From positions 118,924,771-118,988,770 of the forward strand of contig JAUPFV010000001.1 in NCBI GenBank assembly GCA_036936605.1: DNA of 64,000 bases. Reading direction: 5' to 3'. Position 1 is the first letter of the stretch. Every line of letters starts with the position of its first letter. Under the pieces are notes generated by a model. The model was not told the origin of the DNA. It did no database searches and was given only the letters and a program-made list of their open reading frames with translations. This stretch comes from Limnanthes douglasii subsp. nivea (taxonomy: Eukaryota; Streptophyta; Magnoliopsida; Brassicales; Limnanthaceae). Of this stretch, positions 1 to 10,164 are shown piece after piece. The position numbers were made by a program, and so were the translations under genes.

Positions 1-613
1 GTGTTTTGAGAGATAAATGAGAAGCACAAAATTGAATAACTAATTTTAAAAATTAGTTTATGCGAAGGATAATATTATTGGTATAAAATATGGTCAAAAT
101 ATCTATTAGTGATCTTTATATTTTTTGGATACTGATTTTTTAAATACTGACTTGTAACATAAATGTTTATGTGTGTTATTAGGTAACTGACCATTTAATG
201 AATACAACATCCAAATATAAATATTATATGATATAAAATAGGTGAATAGTATATTATGATAAATGTGCATATATATAAATATTTTGCTTTAGTCTAACTT
301 AATTAAAAGTAATGATAGACAACTATATCATCGGTAGTTTTGGACTAATTTTAGACAAAAAGATATGATAGTTTGTTATATGATTTGTGGGTTTGGCCTA
401 ACTTAGACAAAAGTTGAATTTTTGTGAATGGTCAAATCTTTTATCATCAAATTCATGCAATTAAATGGTGAAAACTTATATATTCATATCTACTGTTGTC
501 ATCATCATTTGTTTTCTCCACTCAAATCTTCACTCTAAATAAAATTGATTTTACCTTATGTTCCACTCAAATAAATATTATTTGATTAATCAAATTGGAA
601 AAACAACTCATCA
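1..613 (+). repeat. Probable 3' part of an LTR (start lies outside the window)
   Basis: No coding sequence is visible here. The stretch ends in CA at 612-613 and is followed directly by a gypsy-type primer-binding-site-like sequence, so it is read as the 3' portion of a plus-strand LTR. No second LTR copy was found in the window, and the left end cannot be placed. It could also be unrelated AT-rich spacer. Confidence 0.3.
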
Positions 614-635
614 ATTGGCCCCGTCTGTGGAAATC
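614..635 (+). other. Primer-binding-site-like sequence of a gypsy element
   Basis: The sequence ATTGGCCCCGTCTGTGG closely resembles the ATTGGCGCCGTCTGTGG stretch that follows the 5' LTR in many plant Tat-type gypsy elements, with one changed base. This is pattern recognition. Chromoviruses, whose remnant follows downstream, usually use an initiator-Met site, so this PBS may belong to a different nested element. Confidence 0.4.
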
Positions 636-1229
636 TAAGATTTCTTGAAAAAAGGTTCATAAAATTATATGTTCTCACCAAACACTAAGAACAATACTAT
701 TTTTTAATGGTAGATGATTGAGTTTCGATCGTAGATAATCTCCACAGTTTGTTCTTAAAGATATAAAAATTGATGGACCATTTATGTCACATGCATCTAC
801 GTGAGATTTTGACGACCAATAGATGGTGATAAATATGCATATAAAGGGCATAAATATCTACGATCAATCGTGCATTTCTCTAAGCAACATAAGAATTCCA
901 CTGAAAGCGATGTTATCTCTCTTCTCAAAACTTACTTTTAAAGCAATACCAATGTACCCATCCTTTTGATGTTACGCCTCTAAAGAGAATATAGTTGATG
1001 GACTACTCTCACCATGAATCAGTTAGTTTACCCAAACGCGAACACCCTAAGTAGAAACATTCTCGATTCGATGAGAGGAACCTAACTTTTTCTTCTCGTC
1101 AACATCATGAGAAAAAATAACATGATAAATTGGATTCAGGTTAACCATATGAGGTGTCAACTTAACCATTATGATGGTTTACCAAATGCTCGACATGACG
1201 ATAAAATCACGCAATTAAGATAATAATTA
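636..1229. other. No gene recognised
   Basis: AT-rich sequence with scattered stops in all frames. It lies between a PBS-like site and the decayed chromovirus and may be retroelement leader or gag too eroded to recognise. Confidence 0.3.
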
Positions 1230-1900
1230 CGATGTGTTAAACTACTTTTATCATGGCTACGGGGAGCACTTGCCTAAATACTACATGGTTGTATCATGTT
1301 GGTCCCAGAGATATTTCAAGAAGACTTACATGAAGTTCAATCAGTACGAGATGGAAAATCATTGTGGAATTAGTTTTCCAAATCAACATATCAAGCACTT
1401 TCAAAACAAAATGCTTGGCTTCGACGGGGATGGAAAACTCATATGAAGAGACTTCTTCATGAATTTTCAAGATAACTTCCTAACCTCGTTTAACCAACTT
1501 CAATTTGACTCAATATATGCATTCTAAATGTCATTCCACGAACAGTTTATTTATAGCAAGATTATACGATGCGACAACTATTAAATTATACATTATAAGG
1601 AATAACCAAAAAGAAATCCTTCAGGAATACACAAAATAAATGTATCCAAAGAAATAAGCTTTTCACAACATTTGTAGAGGAAAATCATGGGTAAAACAAG
1701 ATTTGGATTAAAGTCGTGTACAAATGCTAACCAAAGTCGAAAATTTGATAGAAAAAGAAAACCAAACTTCTAAAAAGGAGGAAAAACCTCAAAGAGTACG
1801 ACATTTGATGAGAAAGAAAAAAGTCCAAATAGTTAGCGTGCTAAATGAGGGGGAGCGCGAGGCAATAAAGAGAAATATACCCCCGATAAAATATTTTATG
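1230..1900 (+). pseudogene. Possible decayed gag of a chromovirus
   Basis: Short open stretches broken by stops precede the protease remnant in the order expected of gag. Around 1680-1850 the translation is rich in Lys, Asn and Ser, resembling the basic tail before the gag zinc knuckle, but no CCHC knuckle was confirmed. The call rests mainly on position before the clearer protease and integrase remnants. Confidence 0.3.
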
Positions 1901-1989
1901 TGAAATGAAAAAGCTCTCAAATAAGACAATCGTAGTACATTAGTGGCGGGTATTAAACCCGAAGAGGAGCATGCATTTTTGGTGAGCTC

Positions 1990-2430
1990 ACTTCAATTAC
2001 TAAGAAGTGTCCAAGATGAAAATGGAGAAGCACGAAATGAAAGACAAGACTTTGATATTTGTAGATGCAAATATGAATGGGAAAACATCTCGCGTCTTAG
2101 TGGATACGAGAACCATAGAAAACGTTATGGCACATGAAAAAGCTTTACGGGTAAGCATGAAGATCGCAAAAGAAGGGGGGGTACCATGAAGGCAGTAAAC
2201 TCATATGAAAAGCCACTAAAATGTGACATGTGATGTGGAAATACATATCGATAAATGGTCAAGACTAGCCAATTTCTTGGTGATCCATATAGATGATTTG
2301 ACATGGTATTTAAATTAGAGTCCATGCTCAAGAAACGTGCCATTAACATGTCACCTTTTGACTCCTTGTGCATAATGGGGGAGAAATCAGCCCACCTTAT
2401 CTTAGTAACTAAAAAGAAGAAGGATACACG
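1990..2430 (+). pseudogene. Decayed chromovirus (Ty3/gypsy) protease region
   Basis: The reading frame starting near 2007 gives KTLIFVDANMNGKTSRVLVD, matching the strand before the catalytic Asp in plant chromovirus aspartic proteases. The usual D-T-G appears as D-T-R, so the active site is damaged. Further on come eroded matches to the conserved block ending in a SLCIMGE-like motif (about 2362-2385). The frame is then lost and the sequence jumps to integrase, so the RT and RNase H domains are missing. Non-functional. Confidence 0.6.
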
Positions 2431-3657
2431 GTGTTCTAGGTGAGATACTTATGGTGGACATGTGAACATGGATCCCATCACACATTAGCCTTAATCCACG
2501 AGAAGTTCTTTTGGCCACAACTCTACGATGACGTATAAATATATGTGCGGATGTGTCTCGTATAAAAACATGTCAAGATTGAACAAAAGCAACCACGAAG
2601 ACTTTTGAAACCATTACCATTTCGGAGACACCGTGGAAGAGCGTCTCAATGGACTTTATCATATGTTTGCCCAAGTCATATGAGTTTGGAATAATTTTGA
2701 TGGTGATATATAGGTTCACCAAGTAAGCAACATTTGGATCAGCCTAACAAACATATATTATCGACGAGGTACCTAAGTTATTCTTCAAAAATATTATGAA
2801 ATATTGGAGATTTCTGAAGAATATTGTGGACGATTGAGGTGTACACTTCACGAAAAAATTATAGACGGAGCTCTTCAAGCTAATGGGTACTCAACTTAAC
2901 TTTTAAACAAACTTTCACCCTCAATCTGATGGGAAAATATAACGATTGAATGCATTATTAGAGCTATACATTCGAAATTATGTTAGTTCCAACCAAAGAT
3001 ATTGGTCGTGGTTGCTCGATGTATCTCAATTCTCTTACAAGTTTGAGCATTTATAATCTAGTAGGAAGAGCCATTTGAACTCACTACCGAAAAAACCTTA
3101 ATGCCAAGTACTTTGGACACTTTTTATGCATGTGCTAGCCAGAGAGAATCAAAGACCGTGAAGGATTAACAACAACAAAGATAATTAACACATACAATTG
3201 ACAAATGCGGCTAAGAAAATAAAGAAGTGAGGTGGTAAAAAGAGAAGTCGCGTGGAGTTTTAGATCGGGAAAATCGTGTTTGTCAAGCTTTGACCCCAAA
3301 AATTTAAGTACACTCAGCCTCTACACAATGGCAGGTTATAAAAGTATGAAGAAGCATTCGAGGTATTAGCCAAAATGGATAAAATACCTTGTCAAGTAGA
3401 AGTCCCATTAAATATGAAAATCCATTTCGTCTTCCATGTGAGCAACTTGTAGTCGTTTCATAAAAACAAGAAAGATAAAAGTTGAGGCGCATCAAGTCAT
3501 TCATCATCCATGATAACCACTTCATTTGACATAGATGTGGACGAGAAACTAGTCGACCTTATCGTACGAAGGATTGAGGTTTGCCTTGTAAAGAATATTT
3601 AGTATGTACCGGTATAAGAAGAAACGTCTGATTCCTAAAAATATATCTGGAAATTTA
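2431..3657 (+). pseudogene. Decayed chromovirus integrase and chromodomain region
   Basis: Successive frames show the integrase order: the zinc-binding end (ALIHEKFFWPQLYDDV, about 2488-2535), the core, the HPQSDG motif near 2920 (usually followed by the catalytic Glu), a GPY/F-like tail with HFVFHVSNL near 3425, and a chromodomain-like end near 3590-3660. Stops and frameshifts are frequent. The last codons are cut by a LINE insertion and resume at 6274, reading about FKDAID then YTQIVR. It integrated element DNA in its ancestor and is dead here. Confidence 0.7.
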
Positions 3658-3675
3658 AAGATGCAATCGACTATT
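3658..3675. repeat. Left 18-bp target-site duplication of the 3676-6255 LINE
   Basis: AAGATGCAATCGACTATT is repeated perfectly at 6256-6273 on the other side of the LINE. The left copy is followed by a T run, the complement of the LINE poly(A) tail. Confidence 0.92.
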
Positions 3676-4079
3676 TTTTTTAATAAAAAATGACCTATTA
3701 AATTTAAAGGACTCAAATTAGAGTTTTACAAGAATTTTGGCTTTAAGTAAATAAAACCAAAATAAGAAATTAGGGTACAAGATTTGGTAAAGAACCAAAC
3801 CAGGCCTATCACAATCCCTAGAATCCCAAATCAGGATTTAAGCAGTCAAAGCGCCATTTATAAAAAAAACAGAACCAATCTTCAACCTCGAAAAACAACT
3901 CCATCTTCTCCAATCGCCATTGAAATTGCATCAACCTTCAAACTCCAACTCCAACACAAATCGAAGCTTTCGATCAACCTCCATCTGAGCTATCAACCGA
4001 GTCCAAAAAACCCAACTTCGAACAATATTCCATTCTCAAAACGCCTCTCATCATGATTCAACCGAGACATCCCTATCCT
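3676..4079 (-). other. 3' UTR of the truncated LINE
   Basis: Sequence between the RNase H end and the poly(A) tail (T run at 3676-3680 on the plus strand). The plus-strand open frame at 3784-4056 lies wholly inside it, is low in complexity, and is not considered a gene. Confidence 0.6.
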
Positions 4080-5580
4080 GCAAAAGTAAAGCACTGGAGC
4101 CAGATCACTGAATTTAAGATAAGTATCCCAAACCAAGATCTTCAAGAAAAAGAATCGCATTTAAGGGTGAGGGAATGTTAAAAGGGCTGAAAGATGGTTT
4201 TTCAATACATCTGGCCAGCCAATCGGCAGTTTGATTCTGAACTCTAGAGATGTATTCAATGACCATAGAAGAAGCAAAAGCCATCCGACAAATCTTGATG
4301 ACAGGGTTGAGAAACCAACGGGAAATACCAGCAGCAATGAAATTAACCAGAATCTGACAATCATATTCAATGTCAACAAGATGCCACTAGTTCTGCTTAC
4401 ATATAAGAAAACCATCCTAGAGAGCCCGAGTTTCAGCCAAAAGGGGAGACATTTTCCCATATGTATTGCCAAAACATTGCAGAACCTCGCCTAAATGATT
4501 CCTAAAGATACCAGCTCCACAAGCCTCACCATTTCCCAAGACAGAAGCATCAATGTTAAGCTTTATCCTGCCTTCAATCGGATGCTTCCAAGTATTATAG
4601 ATAAGCTTAGGACTAGAGATCTGGCAACCCATAAGCAGACTGACATTTTTAGTGTTAGACCAATGCTTATTAGTTAACACAGAAGCATTTAAAGATAATA
4701 TGATTCGATCAATATAGTTTATAGTAGAGTTAAAATTGAAAGACACTCCCTTAAACTTAGAGTTGTTATGGTTATGCCAAATGGTCCAGCAAATAATCGC
4801 AGGCATAAGATGAGTAATGTGAGCTTTGCTTCTCTTAAAGTCATGCCAAACTTTGATAATGTGAGTCAGAATCATGCATCTCTTGACTTTAATCTTGAAA
4901 ATAATACTATAATGGTTCCAAATTTGCCAAGCTTGAGTGCAGTTAACAAACACATGAGAAATGTCTTCACTGTTTCTGCAAAATTGACACTTTGAAACCA
5001 ATTGTAAATGTCTTTTTTGGAGCACATAGTCAATAGGTATATAGCACAAAATAAATTTCCAGAGAAGGAATGAAAACTTCATGGGAATGATGTGACTCCA
5101 AATTGTTTTGAAAAGCCTAGAATAAATGGACTTGTGTGTGATGGTATTCCATGTTTTCTTGTTGTTGAAAGTTATATCATTAGAACAATTCCAAATCATA
5201 ATATCTTGCTTGGAACTATCCAATTTGAGCTTTTGAATATTTCTCCATCTTTCAGGAGAAATAAAAGGAACCATAGAAGCAGAATCCCAGCATCCATTCT
5301 TCCAAAAAGAGTTCACTTTTTCTTGCAGGTAATTTACTTCATTTTGAGCATCATAGATAGGATTATAGTCATGCCAGTTATCTCTCCAATAGTCTATTTA
5401 TCCATTACCCAAGACCCATCTGATATGCTTTTCTGCATCATCCTTAATGCTAACCAATCTTCTCCAAACCTGTGACCCAGACCTGTTAAAATTAGTATAC
5501 AGAGGGTGAGTGTTTTTAGAGTAAGTATCATGCATCATCTTAGCCCATATAGTTTCATTTTTCCTAAACGTGAACCACAA
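4080..5580 (-). pseudogene. LINE zf-RVT and RNase H domains
   Basis: The segment 5580-5398 and the longer frame 5316-4417 (299 codons) encode the C-terminal half of ORF2. The zf-RVT zinc motif C-x2-C with downstream H and C is seen as CQFC...HVFVNC. RNase H starts at KLNIDASVLGNG and runs to LAETRAL. A frameshift near 4420-4470 moves the rest of RNase H into another frame, ending near 4100. In plants this RVT_3-type RNase H is a normal part of L1-like ORF2. Confidence 0.85.
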
Positions 5581-5655
5581 CTTTAAAGAATAGGTATACT
5601 GAATATCAGAGATACTTCTGATATTAAAACCACCCTCTTCAAAGGGCTTACAGAT

Positions 5656-6255
5656 TCACTTCCAATTAGCCCAATGAATGGTAGGCTCATTAAGTCTAGA
5701 TCTCCACAAAAACTTGTTAAGCATTTTCTCAATCTTGTTACTAATACTTTTAGGCAACATACTATTCTGTAACCAGTAATTAGGATAAGACATAAGCACA
5801 TTATTGATTAACACTAATCTGCCACCAAAAGATAAATACTTAGAATCCCATTCATAGAGCTTATCATTAATTTTATCAATGATTTTATTAAAATTGCAGG
5901 CCTTGTTGATATTATTCAGAATGATGCCAAGATAACTTGTAGGCAGGTTCTCCATTTTATAACCAGCATGAGACTCAAGGCTAGTTATCCTTGACTAATG
6001 AAGAGAAGAAGAAGTTAACAGCTTAGTCTTCTGCTTATTTATCATCTGCCCTGAAACAAGTTGATATTTATCAAGGAAACAACTCAATTTAGTAATTGAA
6101 TCATGTAAACTATTTGTAAAAATGAGAATGTCGTCTGCAAAGGCCAGACAAGGCAGCAACATCTTAGATCTTGTATTGTAAATCATCTTTTTATTATTGT
6201 CAAACAGACTATACATTCCCGTTAGCAAAACCTCTTCACCTATAATGAACAGACT
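5656..6255 (-). pseudogene. LINE reverse transcriptase, C-terminal part (truncated)
   Basis: The minus-strand translation contains LAFADDILIF, the F-x-D-D catalytic motif of L1-type reverse transcriptases, near 6120-6150. After a frame break the next segment (5955-5656) has YLGIILNN and the YLSFGGRLVLINNVL block, which is characteristic of the plant L1 RT thumb/linker. The fingers and the first half of the palm are missing because the element is 5'-truncated. The open frame reading into the target duplication at 6256-6282 is fortuitous. Confidence 0.85.
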
Positions 6256-6273
6256 AAGATGCAATCGACTATT
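6256..6273. repeat. Right 18-bp target-site duplication of the LINE
   Basis: Perfect second copy of AAGATGCAATCGACTATT. Removing the LINE and one copy restores the chromovirus pol C-terminus. Confidence 0.92.
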
Positions 6274-6321
6274 GTTACACACAAATCGTGAGATGATGGA
6301 TTACCAATATGTGAGGGGGAA
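6274..6321 (+). pseudogene. End of chromovirus pol and polypurine tract
   Basis: This short piece continues the chromodomain C-terminus (TQIVR-like) cut by the LINE. It runs into GTGAGGGGGAA at 6311-6321, a polypurine tract directly before a TGTGACGGCCC LTR start. That is the standard order pol, PPT, 3' LTR. Confidence 0.6.
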
Positions 6322-6760
6322 TGTGACGGCCCACCTCTTTTTTCTTACATGATGGAATGACCTGTGAGGTTCTTTAGAATAATTTGTGTAAGAATATAAA
6401 GAAGATGGAGAATACCACAAACTTCTGGAACATTATAGGATGTTATAGAGCATTCTTTGTACTCTTAAACAATCTTCTATATTCTGGTAGCTAGTAGAAT
6501 TCTCTTGGAAAAAAGAGAACACCTTGTAGAATAATCCATGAAATTTTATATAAAGAGGAGATCTTTATTTGCTCACCATCCACCAAAAAGATATTACAAA
6601 TTCTCTCTACAAATTCAATACATTGTTTTTCTTTATAATCTCTAAATCTCCATTTTTTATGATGTTCGAGACTTACTTAAGAGTTCAAGTGTCGTGCGAT
6701 CTTATGCAAAGTCTAAGATCATGATATAGGACTTAAAAAAATACGAGTCGTTCAATTGGA
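6322..6760 (+). repeat. 3' LTR of the decayed chromovirus (right end approximate)
   Basis: Begins TGTGACGGCC immediately after a purine-rich tract. A TATATAAAG TATA box lies near 6549-6560, with a pyrimidine-rich leader after it, as expected for U3/R/U5. The matching 5' LTR was not found, so the right boundary is only an estimate from the change in sequence character. Confidence 0.45.
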
Positions 6761-7604
6761 TACATTTTTTATAATATAATATCGAATACATAAATTTATA
6801 CCTACCATAAACAATACAACTAACTATGAGTCAAACTATATATATATATATATCAAATTTTTATAATACACAATTTCAAACTAAAATATCTATACATATA
6901 TGGATCACAAATTTTAAAAATATATTCATACAGAATGTAATAAATATTTAATATTAAGGGAAAAAAATATAGTGAGAGAGGGTATAGAGAGAAGCTCTCT
7001 AACCCTAGTAATCTTAAGGTATGTGTGCCGCATCTTTCTTTACAACTCTATTTTTTGTCTTACGATTTTTTTCTTTCTTTATAAAGTTTCGCCTTCTACC
7101 TTACGCTTCTTTCTTTTCTAACCCTATTATATGTGTGCCTCTCCATCTTTACGGTTCTGTATTCTTCCTTACATTTCCTCTCTTTCTAACTCTATTATCT
7201 GCGTGTCGTTTTTTTTTGTCATGATTTTTTTTGTCTTTCGATCCGGTCATAGTCTTCGTGGAAATGACCCATTTTCTTACTCTTGGCGGTCTTATTTTAG
7301 TGGTATTTCGATTTGTTTATGTTCTCGATCCTCTATTTTAATGTATGTGATGTGGTTACTCTTTGCCGTTCATGGAGTCAGCCACTTTCGTGGCTTTCAT
7401 GGCGGAGCTTTTCTTTGGCTTTCATAGCGTAACTACCCTCTTTTGGGTTAGTTTTTAGATTCGTATCTGAACTACCAGCCACATATTTTGCTACTGCGCG
7501 CAAAGGCGTATTCCAAGTGTTCGATGTAACGTTTGGTTGAAAATCGGCCACGTAAGGCGAGGTTATGTTTATGAATTGATGTGTTTTCTTCTTGTCCTAG
7601 GTAA
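6761..7604. other. No gene recognised; T-rich with a weak repeat
   Basis: AT-rich sequence with a short TA run near 6839. At 7021-7200 two imperfect copies of a pyrimidine-rich block begin with ATGTGTGCC about 110 bp apart (7021 and 7131). These create open frames rich in Phe, Leu and Ser that look fortuitous. Confidence 0.35.
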
Positions 7605-7620
7605 TCTAGTGTTCTTTTAT
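7605..7620. repeat. Left 16-bp target-site duplication of the SINE
   Basis: TCTAGTGTTCTTTTAT, repeated perfectly at 7852-7867. Confidence 0.9.
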
Positions 7621-7851
7621 TTTTATTTTTTTTCGGAGGGAACCCGCAGCCGCTACTCAGAGTGCAATGAGTGCGCACAGGGTAAACCCTCAGTCTGACG
7701 CGATAGCCTGCAAACCAACGCCAACGCCAGAAGGTAAACCACACAAGGTGACAGGCTCAGCCGAGAAAGCGTATGTAGAGGGACTCGAACTCATGACCTT
7801 TTCGTTATAAGAATGCCATACTCAACCAACTCGGCTACCCCATTGGGGGCG
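7621..7851 (-). mobile_element. tRNA-derived SINE
   Basis: A 231-bp minus-strand element has internal RNA polymerase III promoter boxes. Box A (TAGCCGAGTTGG) is at 7837-7826 and box B (GTTCGAGTCCC) at 7790-7780, the order and spacing of a tRNA-derived SINE head. The 3' end is an A-rich tail (T-rich on the plus strand at 7621-7637). It is flanked by perfect 16-bp direct repeats TCTAGTGTTCTTTTAT at 7605-7620 and 7852-7867. It encodes no protein and would have depended on a LINE reverse transcriptase. It resembles the Au-type plant SINE head, but the family was not verified. Confidence 0.9.
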
Positions 7852-7867
7852 TCTAGTGTTCTTTTAT
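7852..7867. repeat. Right 16-bp target-site duplication of the SINE
   Basis: Perfect second copy of the repeat at 7605-7620. Confidence 0.9.
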
Positions 7868-8007
7868 GTATCTTGGTTGTATTGGTTTTCCCTTATATTT
7901 AGATATTTAGATATCTAAAAATAGTTTGGCTGTATTTAGGTGTTTTGGGTATGGCCATAATATTTTAATTTTATTTTTAATATTGCGGTCTGAAAAATGA
8001 ACATTTT

Positions 8008-8024
8008 TAAAGTACATATAGTTT
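8008..8024. repeat. Left 17-bp target-site duplication of the ORF1-only LINE
   Basis: TAAAGTACATATAGTTT here and TAAAATACATATAGTTT at 10019-10035 differ at one base. The left copy runs directly into a T run, the complement of a poly(A) tail. Confidence 0.85.
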
Positions 8025-8029
8025 TTTTT

Positions 8030-8588
8030 AAGCAAAATATTGAAATTTTATTACTGAAAGGATCAAAAAGAGAATTGATCCGAATTACAAGGATTTAAAC
8101 CAATATTTATAACTATAACAATAGAGGCTTTTCGCCTTTCCCAAACTGAAACCTTAAATTGAAAAGTCCATACAAATAGTGTCACGACACTAGCATCTTC
8201 TTCACTGTCCAAGTACCAAACTATATCCTCCCTTTGCCTTACAGCCTCTCTCTTCCTGAAGGAGTTCGACGAATTCATTTTTGAAGTCTTCACAACAGCC
8301 ACATAGAACTCCCTCTCTTCCACAAAAATCGCTCAACACCAACTCAGCCCCTTTTCATCATTCACCTAATTTTCAACCACTAATCCAATCTGTCTGAATC
8401 AGATTTTCTCGATAAGAAACAAACCCTTAGCCAAAATCGAAGAACTTTAACCGAAATCGCGAAACAAAGAAAATAAGCAGATTACTTGCATACAATTGAA
8501 GATATTGAAGGAGAAACAGAAGAGAAGCAATTGAGGTAATAATCCTATTCATTGATTCGAATGTAACTCCCAACTCCTCCAGAAATGG
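8030..8588 (-). other. 3' UTR of the ORF1-only LINE
   Basis: No protein similarity was recognised. The minus strand reads an AT-rich 3' end with ATAAAATTTC before the tail. The 86-codon minus frame at 8323-8063 looks fortuitous, although a captured sequence cannot be excluded. Confidence 0.5.
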
Positions 8589-9906
8589 TCATTTGGATGG
8601 TTTTTGGTGTTTAGCAACACTTTTGTGTTTCATAAGTTTGGTATTTATCAGACTTTTAGAGTTTAGAAGCTGCAGTTTTTTCAATTTTCTCTGATCTTTT
8701 TTCTTATACTCTATGTTACCTTTAGCAGATGAAGATGGCAGACTCCCTGTAGTTTCCTTTCTTGGAGAAGAGACATCATTGATGGTGTCAAGAGAACGAG
8801 TGTTGATATGATTTTCAATCGGGTGCAGTGCATCAATAATTTCTGCTTTATTAACTCCCAAAGGTAAGTGATTGTCAACAATTGTGTTAGTCTCTGTGCT
8901 AGCATTATTTCCCTTTTGTTTTCTACTGGTTTCAGCAATATCAATATCTATATTCTTCCCATTTAACATGCCTTCATTGATTATAGCAGACTTTAGTTTT
9001 TGAATTGGTTTAGTAGTCCCTAAGTCTGTTTTTTCAAGAACCTTCACAACCTCATTAGTGGTAGGTTTATAGATCTTTTTGCATACATTTCCAGAATGCC
9101 AAAGGTGAAAACAATGTTTACAGTAGTCGGGATAGTTACCATACACCAATTCTTGCCAAAATCCATCATGCCAAAAGAAATCCAAATTTTCTTTTGCAAA
9201 GGCTTCGAAACATCAGTTTCGACCCAGATCCTACAGAAGTTAAACTTGGCTCGATTTTTAGGAGGAACCATACATTTAATGGAGATCCTAGACTTTTGGC
9301 TACCTCTAGAATTGTTTCTTCATTAAACATGAACTCGGGAAGGTTAGGGAGATTAATGTATACTGGAGTAACCGGGTTTTCAAAATTAAGATTAAAATTA
9401 GGATCCCACTTCAATAGGCGCATTCTTTTATTACATATGACCCAGACATTTCTTTTCCAAAGCTTTTTTAGATCTTCAACTAAAGGAAATTCAATAAATA
9501 TGTGCCTGAAATCAAAGCTGGTAATATTAAATTCACCATTAAACTTGGATCCTTCAAAGAATGCCTTTAGGGAGTTAAAATTGGGTTTGCTTGTAGCAAA
9601 CTTGCCTACAAGAGTATGTTTAGACACTGCTTTCAACTTTTCTCTGTCTCCTTCTTGAAAGAATATTTCAGGGTAATCTTTGTTGTAGTTTCTTTCCACT
9701 TTCTCGTGATAAATCTTTGACACTTTCTGTTTGAACTGAGCTGCATAATTCTTGTTAATAGATTCAGATTTCTTACTTGTTGCAGGTTCAAAGGCAGGAT
9801 TATCTCTGAACTTGGGAGGGCCAGATCTGGTCTTTAACAAAGAAGGATAGTTAAGATTGTGATGAGCTGATCTACAAACAGGAGAAGAGCATTCTCCATC
9901 TTCCAT
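8589..9906 (-). pseudogene. LINE ORF1 (DUF4283 plus CCHC knuckle), two frameshifts
   Basis: The start ATG at 9906 opens a 246-codon frame with the DUF4283 RNA-binding region of plant L1 ORF1 proteins (TLVGKF near residue 79; IFIEFPLVEDLKKLW near 131). Near 9275 the homology moves to a second frame (NRAKFNFCRIWVETDVSKPL) and near 9180 to a third (YCKHCFHLWHSGNVC, a zf-CCHC_4-like knuckle). The third frame then runs as a hydrophilic tail to 8589. ORF1 proteins coat LINE RNA and act as chaperones. Two frameshifts make this copy non-coding. It is related to the ORF1 at 18780-19700. Confidence 0.85.
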
Positions 9907-10018
9907 TTCAAGCTAGAGTCGGAGATTGAAGAAGAAGATTAGGTTTTAGCTTTTTTGATTTGTTGTTCCTTTTCTTGAAGCATTCTTGGAAAAAGCAAGA
10001 TCACGAGAATCTTTTTTC

Positions 10019-10035
10019 TAAAATACATATAGTTT
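10019..10035. repeat. Right 17-bp target-site duplication of the ORF1-only LINE
   Basis: TAAAATACATATAGTTT, 16 of 17 bases identical to the copy at 8008-8024. Confidence 0.85.
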
Positions 10036-10164
10036 AGATATGTTGAGTTTTTTTTTTTTTTTTAAATAATAATAATAATATGATTCTATATCTCTGAGTC
10101 CTAAACTTATCCGTAGCCTTGTATGTCTAAATCTCCCACACAGTTCTAAACTTATCCGTAGCCT

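Larger units (their letters stand above)
3676..6255 (-). mobile_element. 5'-truncated L1-type LINE inserted in the chromovirus
   Basis: A 2580-bp minus-strand LINE sits between perfect 18-bp target duplications, with a short T run (poly(A) complement) at its low-coordinate end. The 5' end falls inside the reverse transcriptase domain, the usual outcome of incomplete target-primed reverse transcription. In order it retains the RT active-site block, the zf-RVT zinc-binding domain, an RNase H (RVT_3-like) domain and a 3' UTR of about 400 bp. Several stops and frameshifts make it inactive. The duplication is perfect, so the insertion is younger than the host chromovirus. Confidence 0.9.
8025..10018 (-). 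mobile_element. ORF1-only LINE (non-autonomous, complete at both ends)
   Basis: About 1994 bp between 17-bp target duplications, with a poly(A) tail (T run to 8029) preceded on the minus strand by an A/T-rich 3' end with AATAAAAT. It has a 5' leader (10018-9907), a decayed ORF1 (9906-8589) and a 3' UTR (8588-8030). No endonuclease or RT sequence is present between ORF1 and the 3' end. Because the duplications flank the whole unit, it transposed in this ORF2-less form, like a half-LINE (HAL1-type) element mobilised in trans. A later internal deletion of ORF2 is an alternative. Confidence 0.8.

Noticed and set aside
3784..4056. 90-codon plus-strand open frame
   Set aside because: It lies within the 3' UTR of a minus-strand LINE and has a low-complexity Ser/Pro/Asn-rich product without a recognisable domain.
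7021..7427. Overlapping hydrophobic plus-strand frames that could be a membrane protein
   Set aside because: Pyrimidine-rich repeats give Phe/Leu/Ser by composition; there is no conserved motif and the two frames overlap out of register.
7780..7851. tRNA gene on the minus strand
   Set aside because: A and B boxes are present, but the sequence continues into a SINE body with an A-rich tail and target duplications, and a cloverleaf with paired acceptor ends is not evident.
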